Assembly (NCBI GenBank): GCA_903909415.1
Contig: CAIVVS010000309.1
Span: 1 to 46,817 of the forward strand
Direction of reading: 5' to 3'
Source of the DNA: an uncultured Pseudomonadota bacterium
GTDB lineage: Bacteria; Pseudomonadota; Gammaproteobacteria; Burkholderiales; SG8-39
DNA length: 46,817 bases
Both the position numbers and the translations under genes were made by a program. The notes below the pieces were generated by a model. The model was not told the DNA's origin. It saw only the letters and a list, made by a program, of their open reading frames with translations, and searched no databases. Below, in pieces: positions 1-9,063 of the stretch. Numbering within the stretch: position 1 is the stretch's first letter; every line of letters begins with the position of its first letter.

Positions 1-59
1 ACCAGGCCGGCCAGTTCCGCCCGGCCGAGCACGCGCGGGGCATCCCGCATTGCATTCAT
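1..59 (-). CDS. Unknown protein, N-terminal fragment
   Basis: Only the first 19 codons lie in the window; the rest runs off the left edge. The ATG at 59 is preceded on the minus strand by a good Shine-Dalgarno (GAGGAAG, about six bases upstream), which is the main reason for calling a gene. The visible peptide begins MNAMRDAPRVLGRAELAGL, too short to assign to a family. It is divergent from the DUF423 gene at 129. Confidence 0.5.
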   Translation of the reverse strand, partial: MNAMRDAPRVLGRAELAGL

Positions 60-116
60 TGGGACTTCCTCATGGATGCGATTCTAGCCCCGGGAAGAGG
101 GGACGCTGCGGCGGGC

Positions 117-122
117 TAAACT
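117..122 (+). promoter_or_regulatory. -10-like hexamer six bases before the DUF423 start
   Basis: TAAACT matches four of six bases of the sigma-70 -10 box and is followed by GGCGGC and then ATG. Transcription would begin at or next to the start codon. No convincing -35 box is visible. Confidence 0.35.
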
Positions 123-128
123 GGCGGC

Positions 129-509
129 ATGAACGGACAAGCCAGGTTGTTCCTTGCCGCCGGCGCCATCGCCGCGCTGCTGGCCGTGCTGCTGGGCGCC
201 TTCGGTGCGCACGCACTCAAGGAGCGCGTCGCCGCCGACCTCATGCCGATGTGGCGAACCGGCGTCGAGTACCACTTCTACCATGCGCTCGGCCTGCTGG
301 CGGTCGGCCTGCTGTTGCTCCGGCTGCCCGGCAACGCGCTGCTGAAGTGGGCCGGCTGGGCCATGCTCGCCGGCATGCTCCTGTTCTCGGGCAGCCTCTA
401 CTTGCTGGCGCTTTCCGGCGCGCGCTGGCTGGGTGCCGTCACGCCGCTGGGCGGAACCGCGTTCATCATCGGCTGGGCGCTGCTGGCGGGCGCGGTCCTG
501 CGTAACTGA
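129..509 (+). CDS. DUF423 family small membrane protein
   Basis: A 126-residue inner-membrane protein of the DUF423 (YgdD-like) family. About four hydrophobic helices fill the sequence, and the family hallmarks are visible: a first helix ending in GAFGAHAL (about residues 23-30), an EYHFYHALGLL segment (about 47-57) and a PLGGTAF stretch near the C-terminus. The family has no firmly established function. There is no Shine-Dalgarno before the ATG; TAAACT ends six bases upstream, so the transcript may be leaderless. Its last 112 bases overlap the convergent ankyrin gene. Confidence 0.9.
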   Translation: MNGQARLFLAAGAIAALLAVLLGAFGAHALKERVAADLMPMWRTGVEYHFYHALGLLAVGLLLLRLPGNALLKWAGWAMLAGMLLFSGSLYLLALSGARWLGAVTPLGGTAFIIGWALLAGAVLRN

Positions 510-1294
510 CGCGCGGGCGCGGAAGGCGCCGCCTTCTCCAGCAAGGACAGCGCCGCCATGTTGTTGTTCTCGCGCGCGAGGTCCAGGGCCAGCTTGCGCG
601 CCTTGTTGCGCGCGCCGGGATCCGCGCCGGCCAGCAACAGCAGCCGGACGACCTCCTCGCTGCCCGCCGACGCAGCGAAGTGCAGCGGCGAGTTTCCCTT
701 CACGTCGGCCAGGCCCGGCGCCGCACCGCGCTCCAGCAGCAGCCGCACCACCTGGGCCGTGCCGGTGAGCGCCGCCCATGCGAGCGGCGTCTCGCCGTCC
801 TGGTTGCGCGCATCCCGGTCGGCGGCGCGGTCCAGCAGCAACTGGACGAGCGCGGGATCCGCATGCATCGCCGCCGCGTGCAATGCCGTCTCGCCGTTGG
901 GCGTGCGCGCCAGGACGTCGGCGCGGTTCTCCAGCAGCAGCCGCGCCACCTCGAGGTGCCCGGCTTCGGACGCCGCATACAGGGGCGACTCGCCCGCTTC
1001 GTTGCGCGCCGCAAAGTGCACGCCGGCGTGCACCAGCCGCGCGACCTCGGCCTGCTCGCCGGCCCCGATCGCCTCGAACAGCGCCAGCACGATAGCCGAG
1101 GGCTTCGCCGGCTCGGCCTGCCTGGCGGGCACCGGCCTGCCGCCGGCACGCGGCGCCGGCACGGCTGCCGGCGCAACGGTTGCGGTTGCGGGCGCGGTCG
1201 GCAAGGGCACCGCAAGCGGCGCGGGAGCCTGGGCGCCGCACCAGGCGCTTGCCAGGCACAGCAGTGCGGCAATGGAACGCGGCCGCGCGTTCAC
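398..1294 (-). CDS. Exported ankyrin-repeat protein
   Basis: A 298-residue protein starting at a GTG that overlaps the TGA of the upstream exporter gene (GTGA), so translation is probably coupled. An N-terminal signal peptide (residues 1-22, ending WCGAQA) is followed by a Pro/Ala-rich linker and then about five ankyrin repeats (roughly residues 75-235, each with a G-x-(S/T)-(P/A)-L-(H/Y)-x-A core). Ankyrin repeats bind proteins; with the signal peptide this one should act in the periplasm or cell envelope. The C-terminal 40 residues are low in structure and run antisense into the end of the DUF423 gene. The partner is unknown. Confidence 0.85.
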   Translation of the reverse strand: MNARPRSIAALLCLASAWCGAQAPAPLAVPLPTAPATATVAPAAVPAPRAGGRPVPARQAEPAKPSAIVLALFEAIGAGEQAEVARLVHAGVHFAARNEAGESPLYAASEAGHLEVARLLLENRADVLARTPNGETALHAAAMHADPALVQLLLDRAADRDARNQDGETPLAWAALTGTAQVVRLLLERGAAPGLADVKGNSPLHFAASAGSEEVVRLLLLAGADPGARNKARKLALDLARENNNMAALSLLEKAAPSAPARQLRRTAPASSAQPMMNAVPPSGVTAPSQRAPESASK

Positions 1295-2085
1295 GCCCGC
1301 TGCCACATGATCCAGGCGAACTGCCCCAGCAGCAGCACCGCCATCGCCCACATGAAACCGCGCAGCCAGCGCACGTAGGCCTGCGTGCTGGCGCGCTTGC
1401 GCACCTGGCTGCCGAACCAGAACGGCACGAAGCCCGCGAGCGCCCAGGGCACGCTGCTCAGCCAGAAGCCCCAGGGCACGCCGCCGCTGGTGCTCCAGGT
1501 GACCAGTTGCGTGCCCTTGCCGAACATGAAGGAAAAGTTCAGCACCTGCACCAGCGCCGTCGGCGCCAGGCCGACCAGCATGAAGTAGATCAGCAGGGTC
1601 GCCCCGGCGACGTTGGTGGTCGCCTCGAAGAATCCCGACACCAGCCCGAAGGCCACGCCCGACGCCGCCGGGTGCGACTTGACCCAGGGCAGGCGCGCCT
1701 TTCCCAGGCGCTCCAGGTTCAGGAACAGCATCAGCAGCAGGGCGAGCAGCAGCACGAAGGGCGCCGCATCCATGCCGATCAGCACCTTGGTGCCCAGCCA
1801 CGCGCCGATCGCCAGGCAGGGCGGCATGTACCAGTAGCGCAGCACGCTGTCGCGCCAGCGGCCGCCGGCCACCGCGTTGTAGACGATCAGCGCGAGCGAG
1901 GGCAGCAGGATCACCAGGATCGCGGTCTTCAGGTCCAGGACCAGGGTCAGCAGCGGCGTGGCGATCATCGGGTAGCCGAAGCCGATCGCGCCGTGCGCGA
2001 AGCTCGCGGTCGCCAGCACCAGCGCGATCCACGCGTAACCGCCCCACCCTATGCCCGCCAGCTCGCCCACCGCTGCTCCGCCCAT
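1291..2085 (-). CDS. TauE/SafE (TSUP) family anion exporter
   Basis: A 264-residue integral membrane protein of the sulfite exporter TauE/SafE family. It has about eight hydrophobic segments in two halves; the first begins with the characteristic FAHGAIGFGYPMIATPLL (about residues 29-46) and the second with SGVAFGLVSGFFEATTNVAG (about 142-161). Members export sulfite, sulfoacetate or other small organosulfur and carboxylate anions; the substrate cannot be read from the sequence. It forms a two-gene unit with the ankyrin gene, and its promoter must lie in the 110-base gap shared with LrgA. Confidence 0.9.
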   Translation of the reverse strand: MGGAAVGELAGIGWGGYAWIALVLATASFAHGAIGFGYPMIATPLLTLVLDLKTAILVILLPSLALIVYNAVAGGRWRDSVLRYWYMPPCLAIGAWLGTKVLIGMDAAPFVLLLALLLMLFLNLERLGKARLPWVKSHPAASGVAFGLVSGFFEATTNVAGATLLIYFMLVGLAPTALVQVLNFSFMFGKGTQLVTWSTSGGVPWGFWLSSVPWALAGFVPFWFGSQVRKRASTQAYVRWLRGFMWAMAVLLLGQFAWIMWQRA

Positions 2086-2195
2086 GTCATCCAGACCCGA
2101 AGTTTAGTGCGTTTCGCAGGCGTTTCCGCCGGCAGCGCCTGCAAGCGGCCCGGCCGCCGCGCAACGCGCGGCTGAAAACCTGTCACCATCTCCGC

Positions 2196-2552
2196 ATGCT
2201 CGGCGCCCTGACCCTGCTGCTCTCCTACCAGCTTGCCGGCGAGGTCGTCGCGCTCGCGCTGGGCCTGCCGGTGCCCGGACCGGTGATCGGCATGGCCATG
2301 CTGTTCGCCACGCTGATCGCGCGCGGATCGGCGCCGCCGGCCCTGCGCGACACCGCCAACGGCCTGCTCGCGCACCTCTCCCTGCTGTTCGTGCCCGCCG
2401 GCGTGGGCGTGATGGTGCATGCCGGCCGCCTAGCCGACGAATGGCTGCCGATCAGCGTGGCGCTGGTGGTGTCCACCGCGCTGACCATCGCGGTCACGGC
2501 ACTGGTGATGCGCGCCCTGGTGCGCCGCCCCCACGAAGGATCCGGGGCATGA
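2196..2552 (+). CDS. CidA/LrgA family membrane protein
   Basis: A 118-residue small membrane protein of the holin-like CidA/LrgA family. It carries the typical PVPGPVIGMAMLF helix (about residues 26-38) and a central LLFVPAGVGVM stretch (about 63-73). In Bacillus and plants the LrgA/LrgB pair moves small carboxylates such as pyruvate or glycolate; in staphylococci it affects autolysis. The stop codon overlaps the start of the lrgB-type gene (ATGA). There is no clear Shine-Dalgarno before this ATG. Confidence 0.9.
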   Translation: MLGALTLLLSYQLAGEVVALALGLPVPGPVIGMAMLFATLIARGSAPPALRDTANGLLAHLSLLFVPAGVGVMVHAGRLADEWLPISVALVVSTALTIAVTALVMRALVRRPHEGSGA

Positions 2553-3310
2553 CCGCCCCCATGGCGAACCCGATCGCCGACATCTGGGTGTACCTGTCGG
2601 CCACGCCGCTGCTCGGCCTGACCATCACCCTGGTCGTCTACCAGGGCGCCTACCGCCTGTACGCGCGTGCCGGCTTCCACCCGCTGCTCAACCCGGTGGG
2701 GCTGGCGATCATCGCCCTTGTCGTGCTGCTCTGGGCCACCGGCACGCCCTACGACACCTACTTCGAGGGCGCCAAGTTCGTGCACTTCCTGCTGGGCCCT
2801 GCGACGGTGGCGCTGGCCATCCCCCTGTACGCGCAGTTCGACAAGCTGCGCCGCGCGGCGCTGCCGCTGCTGGCCGCGCTGGTGGCGGGCTCGCTCACCG
2901 CGCTCGCCTCGGCCGTGGGCATCGCCTGGCTGCTGGGCGCGGGCGACTCCACGCTGGTGTCCATCGCGCCCAAGTCGGTGACCACGCCGATCGCCATGGG
3001 CATCGCCGAGAAGCTCGGCGGCCTGCCCTCGCTCACCGCGGTTCTCGTGGTGTCCACCGGCATACTCGGCGCGGTGATGGGCAAGTATGTGCTGGACGCG
3101 CTGGGCGTCAGGGAACACGCGGTGCGCGGCTTCGCCGTGGGCGTCGCGGCGCACGGCATCGGCACGGCGCGCGCCTTCCAGGTCAGCGAGGAAGCCGGCG
3201 CGTTCGCAGGCCTGGCGATGGGGCTCAACGGCCTGGTGACCGCGCTGCTGTTCCCGGCGCTGTTCTCCGCGCTGTTCTCCGGCCTCGCGCTGCTGGCCGC
3301 GTTCCGCTGA
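2549..3310 (+). CDS. LrgB family membrane protein
   Basis: A 253-residue polytopic membrane protein of the LrgB/CidB family. The ATG at 2549 overlaps the preceding TGA, so the two are translated together. Diagnostic segments are [16 protein letters not shown] (about residues 82-97) and [21 protein letters not shown] (just past the middle), followed by [20 protein letters not shown], all strongly conserved in the family. It should pair with the LrgA-type protein to form a carboxylate channel or transporter. Confidence 0.92.
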   Translation: MTAPMANPIADIWVYLSATPLLGLTITLVVYQGAYRLYARAGFHPLLNPVGLAIIALVVLLWATGTPYDTYFEGAKFVHFLLGPATVALAIPLYAQFDKLRRAALPLLAALVAGSLTALASAVGIAWLLGAGDSTLVSIAPKSVTTPIAMGIAEKLGGLPSLTAVLVVSTGILGAVMGKYVLDALGVREHAVRGFAVGVAAHGIGTARAFQVSEEAGAFAGLAMGLNGLVTALLFPALFSALFSGLALLAAFR

Positions 3311-3386
3311 ACGGCGGTATCCTTCCGCGGCAACGCACCGATCGCGCATCCTCCGCGCAGTCACAGCGCATCAATCGGAGTCCGAC

Positions 3387-4694
<1,308 letters not shown>

Positions 4695-4723
4695 GCCGGA
4701 CGCGCGGAGTACGCAGGCGATCC

Positions 4724-4739
4724 GGCGGTCATAACCGCC
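4724..4739 (+). other. Intercistronic hairpin before the first Bug gene
   Basis: GGCGGT and ACCGCC form a perfect six-base stem with a CATA loop, immediately followed by the GAGGAGGAGGA Shine-Dalgarno of the gene at 4755. It has no T-run. It may protect the downstream message or tune translation. Confidence 0.4.
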
Positions 4740-4754
4740 TGAGGAGGAGGAAGC

Positions 4755-5732
4755 ATGAACAGAAGCAAACTGGCCGGCGCCATGGCGCTGGCGGCACTGG
4801 CATCGCTCGCGCCCCAAACCGCATTCGCGCAGGCCTTCCCGACCAAGCCCGTGCGCCTGGTCGTCCCCTTCCCGCCGGGCGGCGCGGTGGACATCTCCGC
4901 GCGCCTGATCGGCGGCGAACTCACCAAGCTGCTGCCGCAGCCGGTGGTGATCGAGAACCGCCCCGGGGCGGGCGGCAACGTCGCGGCCGAGCTGGTGGCG
5001 CGCGCGGCCCCCGACGGCTACACGCTGATGATGACCACCTCGGGCATCCACGCGATCAACCCGGCGCTCTACGCCAAGCTGCCGTTCGACGCGATCAAGG
5101 ACTTCACGCCGGTGTCGGTGGTGGTCTCGCTGATCAACGTGATCGTGGTCCACCCCTCGGTGCCGGTGAAGTCGGTCACCGAGCTGATCGCGGCGGCCAA
5201 GGCGGCGCCCGGCAAGCTCGCCTACGCGTCGTCGGGCAGCGGCACCACCATCCACCTCTCGGCCGAGCTGTTCAAGTCCATGGCCGGCATCAACGTCCTG
5301 CACGTACCCTACAAGGGCAGCGCGCCGGCGGTGACAGACCTGCTGGCCGGCCAGGTGAACCTGATGTTCGACAACATCCCCTCGGCGCTACCGCACGTGC
5401 GCGCCGGCAAGCTGCGCGCGCTGGCGGTCACCGGCAACGCGCGCTCGCCGCTGATGCCCGACCTGCCCACCGTGTCCGAAGCCGGGCTGCCGGGCTACGA
5501 GTCCAGCGTCTGGTTCGGCATCGTCGGACCGGCCAACATGGCGGCGCCGGCGCTGCAGCGGCTGTCGTCGGACACCATGAAGGCGGTCGCCAACCCCGAG
5601 TTCCGCGCGCGCCTGCTGGCGCAGGGCTACGACCCGGTGGGGAACACGCCCGAGCAGATGGCGCAGATGATCCGTGACGACGTGCCCAAGTGGGGCAAGG
5701 TGGTCAGGGACTCCGGCGCCAAGGCCGAGTAA
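4755..5732 (+). CDS. Bug/TctC family periplasmic solute-binding protein
   Basis: A 325-residue tripartite tricarboxylate transporter receptor-like (Bug) protein that should capture an organic acid in the periplasm. A Sec signal peptide (residues 1-25, ending AFA) precedes the family landmarks: KPVRLVVPFPPGG (about 31-43), ENRPGAGG, AAPDGYTL, the HVPYKGSAP loop (about 182-190) and an LPTVSEAGLPGYE segment. No TctA or TctB genes are nearby, as is usual for orphan Bug proteins. It follows the alcohol dehydrogenase by 60 bases and may bind that enzyme's substrate or a related acid. Confidence 0.92.
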   Translation: MNRSKLAGAMALAALASLAPQTAFAQAFPTKPVRLVVPFPPGGAVDISARLIGGELTKLLPQPVVIENRPGAGGNVAAELVARAAPDGYTLMMTTSGIHAINPALYAKLPFDAIKDFTPVSVVVSLINVIVVHPSVPVKSVTELIAAAKAAPGKLAYASSGSGTTIHLSAELFKSMAGINVLHVPYKGSAPAVTDLLAGQVNLMFDNIPSALPHVRAGKLRALAVTGNARSPLMPDLPTVSEAGLPGYESSVWFGIVGPANMAAPALQRLSSDTMKAVANPEFRARLLAQGYDPVGNTPEQMAQMIRDDVPKWGKVVRDSGAKAE

Positions 5733-5796
5733 GCGCGAAGGCGGACAGCCCCCGGGCCCGCGAGGGCCGCGGGCCGCCCGCGGCCAGAAACGGGGG

Positions 5797-6966
5797 CTAG
5801 CGGCCCCAGAGCTCGCGCGTGGCGATGCGCGCGCCCTCGGCGAGCGACTCCAGCTTGGCCCACATCACCGTCGGGTGCACCCGGCGGTGGAACGGGCCCT
5901 GCGCGAAGCCGCAGTCGGTGCTGGCGATGACGTTCTCGCGTCCCACCAGCTTGGCCAGGCGCACGATGCGCTCGGCGACCAGTTCGGGGTGCTCCACCAC
6001 GCTGGTGGCATGGCTGATCACGCCGGGCGCCAGCACGCGGCCGGCCGGCAGCTTGACGCTTTCCCAGACGCGCCATTCGTGCTCGTGGCGCGGGTTGGCG
6101 CCCTCGATGAGGTAGGCCCCTGCCTTCACCTTCAGCACCAGGTGGGCGATGTCCTTCAGCGGGACGTCGGTGGTATGCGGGCCGGGCCAGCTGCCCCAGC
6201 ACACGTGGTAGCGCACGCGGTCCTCGGGGATGCCTTCCAGCGCGTGGTTGATCACCTCGACCTGCCTGCCTAGCCAGCGCAGGTACTCCTCCTTGCTCGC
6301 CGGCGGCACCATGCGGTCGAAGGTCACCGCGGCGCGCGCGTCGTCCAGCTGCACCAGGAAACCGGCGTCCACGATCATGCGGTACTCGGTGCGCATCGCC
6401 TCGGCGATCGCCTCCAGGCACGCGTCCTCGCTCGGGTAGTGCTCGTTGATCCGGTCCGGGATCACGCTGGAGGGCGCGGCCACCGGCAGGAAGGCCTCCT
6501 GCACCTGCACGCCCTTGAGCGCGGCGCGGAAGTTGTCGATGTCGCGCTGCAGCTCGGCCTGGCCGGTGTAGGCGATGGGACCGGTGCATACCGACTCCGC
6601 CGTCGTGGCCACGCCGTCACGCGCGTCCATCTCCTCGTAGAAGCCGGGGAAGCGGGTGCGGTCGGCGCCGCGCGCGAAGGTGTTGGAGCCGGGGCGGAAC
6701 GGCCGGCGCTCGAAGCCCGACAACCGGAACAGCGCGTACTGCGACCAGCTGATCGCCTTGCCGCACTCGCCGTCGCTGATCACGTCCACGCCGGCCTTGG
6801 CCTGCTCGCCGACGACGGTAGCGACCGATTCGGTGAGCACGCGGTTGAAATCGGCATCGGAGACTGTCTTGCCCGCCTGCTTGGCACGCAGGGCGTCCAG
6901 CAGGGCCGGCGGCCGGACCAAGCTGCCGACGTGGGTGGTGAGGATGCGGTCGGTGCTGCGTTTCAT
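5797..6966 (-). CDS. MetE C-terminal-like zinc methyltransferase/lyase family protein
   Basis: A 389-residue protein with the fold of the C-terminal half of cobalamin-independent methionine synthase. The zinc site is intact by pattern: H254 and C256 in YHVCWGS, E288 in YLIEGANP and C352 in STDCGF. The N-terminal substrate half of true MetE (about 750 residues) is absent. Family members act on varied thiols and alkyl groups, for instance epoxyalkane:coenzyme M transferase. As the last gene of an operon with a monooxygenase, hydrolase and aldolase-type lyase, a catabolic alkyl or thiol transfer is more likely than methionine synthesis. A Shine-Dalgarno (AGGAAA) precedes the ATG. It is separated from the lyase gene by a tandem array. 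Confidence 0.8.
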   Translation of the reverse strand: MKRSTDRILTTHVGSLVRPPALLDALRAKQAGKTVSDADFNRVLTESVATVVGEQAKAGVDVISDGECGKAISWSQYALFRLSGFERRPFRPGSNTFARGADRTRFPGFYEEMDARDGVATTAESVCTGPIAYTGQAELQRDIDNFRAALKGVQVQEAFLPVAAPSSVIPDRINEHYPSEDACLEAIAEAMRTEYRMIVDAGFLVQLDDARAAVTFDRMVPPASKEEYLRWLGRQVEVINHALEGIPEDRVRYHVCWGSWPGPHTTDVPLKDIAHLVLKVKAGAYLIEGANPRHEHEWRVWESVKLPAGRVLAPGVISHATSVVEHPELVAERIVRLAKLVGRENVIASTDCGFAQGPFHRRVHPTVMWAKLESLAEGARIATRELWGR

Positions 6967-7014
6967 CTGCGTGTTTCCTGTCTGGTAGTGGTTGTCCGGC
7001 GCGCGCTCGGCGCG

Positions 7015-7091
7015 CCCTCAGCGAACCTTCTGCGAACCCTCAGCGAACCCTCAGCGAACCCTCAGCGAACCCTCAGCGAACCCTCAGCGAA
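7015..7091. repeat. 11-bp tandem array, seven copies
   Basis: Seven head-to-tail copies of CCCTCAGCGAA (plus-strand reading); the second copy is CCTTCTGCGAA and the other six are identical. The last copy contains the stop codon of the DapA-family gene (TCA at 7084-7086), so on the minus strand each perfect copy repeats that gene's end with its TGA. Because 11 is not a multiple of three, successive TGA codons fall in all three frames. Confidence 0.97.
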
Positions 7092-8046
7092 CCGAGAGGC
7101 CGGGCATGTCGAAGCCGTCGGCCGTGAGCTCGGCGATGAGGGACTCGTTCTGCGCGGGCGTGAGCTCGATGAGCGGCGGGCGCACCGTCACCCAGTCCGG
7201 GTCCTGGCCCCAGTGCGCGACGATCGCCTTGAGCGCGGCCATCATCGGGTACTTCTGCACGATGCCGCGGGTCCTGGTGATGATGGCCTGCAGCTTGTCC
7301 GCGTCCGGCCCCTGCCAGTTGCGGTACACGCGATCGATCGCGGCCGGGTTCACGTTGCCGGTCGCGGTGATGCAGCCCTTGCCGCCGGCGCGCAGGCCGT
7401 CCAGCAGGAACACCTCGCTGCCCGGGAACACGTCGAAGCCGTCCTTGGCGTAAGCGTCGAGTATCGCCTTGGTGTTGTTCCAGTCGCCCGAGCTGTCCTT
7501 CAGGCCGGCGATGGTGCCGGGATAGGCCTTGATCAGCCGGCCGATCAGGTCCAGCGAGAAGCCGACCTGCGCCACCGGGGGGATGTGGTACAGGTACAGC
7601 TGCAGGCGCGCATCGCCGACGCGCTCCACCACCTCGGCGAAGTTGCGGTAGATGCCCTCGTCGGGCACGCCCTTGTAGTAGAACGGCGGCAGCATCAGTA
7701 CGCCGGCGCAGCCCAGCTTCACCGCATGCGCGGTCAGGCGCACCGAGTCGGTCAGCGCGCACATGCCGGTGCCCGGCATCAGCTTGTCGGCCGGCACGCC
7801 CTCCTGCACCAGCATCTCCAGCAGCGCCATGCGCTCGTCGGGTGAGAGCGAGTTCGCCTCGCTGTTGGTGCCGAACACCGCCAGGCCCGAGCAGCCGTTC
7901 GCGAGCAGCCACTTGCAGTGCCGCGCGTAGCGCACCGGGTCCGGCGACAGGTCGCGCTTGAACGGGGTGACCACCGGCGAGAGCACGCCGTTGATGCGCT
8001 TGGCGCGGGCGGCGGCAAGCGCCTCGGGTTTTGGCTCGAAATTCAT
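7084..8046 (-). CDS. DapA/NAL family lyase (aldolase or hydratase)
   Basis: A 320-residue class I aldolase-fold protein of the dihydrodipicolinate synthase/N-acetylneuraminate lyase superfamily. Schiff-base lysine K183 lies in IAGLKDSSGD, the partner tyrosine is Y153 in YLYHIPP, and the G-T-N-S-E signature is at 59-63. The superfamily makes or breaks C-C bonds of pyruvate adducts, or dehydrates sugar acids. True DapA has G-T-T-G-E at the signature, so lysine biosynthesis is unlikely and a catabolic lyase is inferred. The start is supported by CAGGGA five bases upstream. The C-terminal codons and stop fall in the 11-bp array. Confidence 0.85.
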   Translation of the reverse strand: MNFEPKPEALAAARAKRINGVLSPVVTPFKRDLSPDPVRYARHCKWLLANGCSGLAVFGTNSEANSLSPDERMALLEMLVQEGVPADKLMPGTGMCALTDSVRLTAHAVKLGCAGVLMLPPFYYKGVPDEGIYRNFAEVVERVGDARLQLYLYHIPPVAQVGFSLDLIGRLIKAYPGTIAGLKDSSGDWNNTKAILDAYAKDGFDVFPGSEVFLLDGLRAGGKGCITATGNVNPAAIDRVYRNWQGPDADKLQAIITRTRGIVQKYPMMAALKAIVAHWGQDPDWVTVRPPLIELTPAQNESLIAELTADGFDMPGLSVR

Positions 8047-8067
8047 ATAAATCCCTGATATATAAAT
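8045..8067 (-). promoter_or_regulatory. AT-rich direct repeat at the DapA-family start
   Basis: ATATAAAT occurs twice, at 8045-8052 and 8060-8067, 15 bases apart, in otherwise very GC-rich DNA. The first copy overlaps the start codon and the other lies just upstream, with a further AT-rich stretch to about 8077. This looks like an internal promoter or regulator site for the lyase gene, which is separated from the hydrolase gene by 92 bases. No -35 box can be assigned with confidence. Confidence 0.4.
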
Positions 8068-8138
8068 AGTTTTTGACCTAGTCGCCGACGCGGCCCGCGG
8101 TAGTCACTCCGTCAGGTCGACTGGCGTATCCCCATGGA

Positions 8139-9044
8139 TCAGCGGTTCCCGCCGATGAACTCCAGCAGCTCAGGCCCCAGCGTCTCCTCGCCGGAATTCA
8201 GGTGCGCGACCATGGACGTGTGGTTGTGCCCCGCCAGCCTCAGGAAGCGCGGCGAGCGGCCGAGGCCGCGCGACACGCGCCACAGCAGCTCGGCGCCGTA
8301 CACGTCCAGCAGCGGGTTCTCGAACTCGGCGATGGCGATCATCACCGGCTTGGTGCCGGCCTCGGCCCAGGTGACCGGCGAGCGCGCGTCGTAGTCGCCC
8401 TCGTCGTCGCCGTAGTAGGCGCGCACGCCGGGCGCGTTCGGGTTCTCCGGCTGCACGTCGGCGCGCATGCGCCCGGAGATGAACACCAGGCCGCGCGTCT
8501 CGTCGCCGGGCTTCTCCGCGATCGCCGGGTCCCAGGCCCAGTTGCCCACGTGTGAGGCGCCGGCCGAATGCCCGATCACGAACACGCGCGACGAGTCGCC
8601 GCCGTGCCCGGCCGCATGGGCCTTGACCCACTGGATCGCCGCATGGAGGTCGACGGCCCCGCCCGGGTAGGGCGCCTCGTTGGCAAGCCGATACTCGATG
8701 TTCACGCCGAGGATGCCGTGGCGCGCCAGGTAGTAGAGGACGTTGTCGTAGATCTCGCCGTTGACGCTCTTGTCGCCGCGGATGAAGGCCCCGCCGTGCA
8801 CGAACACCGCCACCGGCAGGCCGGACCTGCCCTCCGGCCGGAACACGTCCAGCACCTGGCGCTTGTGCGCGCCGTAGGCGAGGTTGCGCGTGACGCGGAT
8901 GCCGTCCTTGGGCCCCTTGGCGAGCAGCGGGGTGTAGATATCCAGCACCACGTCGCGGTGCTTCTGTATGGCGCTGCCCCAGACCGGCCCGATGGCGAGC
9001 ATGCGGGCGCGGTCGGCGGGCGACAGGTTGGCTAGCGTGTCCAT
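8139..9044 (-). CDS. Alpha/beta hydrolase, HSL/arylformamidase type
   Basis: A 301-residue cytoplasmic esterase-like enzyme. The oxyanion-hole HGG is at 83-85 (FVHGGAF), the nucleophile S160 is in GHSAG, and the C-terminal AGHNHTSMV carries the likely catalytic histidine. This pattern fits the hormone-sensitive lipase-like and kynurenine formamidase-like branch, which cleaves small esters or amides. It starts 19 bases after the monooxygenase stop and has no clear Shine-Dalgarno. It probably hydrolyses an ester or ring-cleavage product within the operon's pathway. Confidence 0.85.
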   Translation of the reverse strand: MDTLANLSPADRARMLAIGPVWGSAIQKHRDVVLDIYTPLLAKGPKDGIRVTRNLAYGAHKRQVLDVFRPEGRSGLPVAVFVHGGAFIRGDKSVNGEIYDNVLYYLARHGILGVNIEYRLANEAPYPGGAVDLHAAIQWVKAHAAGHGGDSSRVFVIGHSAGASHVGNWAWDPAIAEKPGDETRGLVFISGRMRADVQPENPNAPGVRAYYGDDEGDYDARSPVTWAEAGTKPVMIAIAEFENPLLDVYGAELLWRVSRGLGRSPRFLRLAGHNHTSMVAHLNSGEETLGPELLEFIGGNR

Positions 9045-9063
9045 GGATCGCGTCGGCCCGGCG

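Noticed and set aside
7015..7091. CRISPR array
   Set aside because: The units are directly joined with no unique spacers, here and in the other three arrays, and no cas genes are present.
7084..8046. Lysine-pathway dihydrodipicolinate synthase
   Set aside because: The signature reads GTNSE rather than GTTGE and the gene lies in a catabolic operon, so only the superfamily is assigned.
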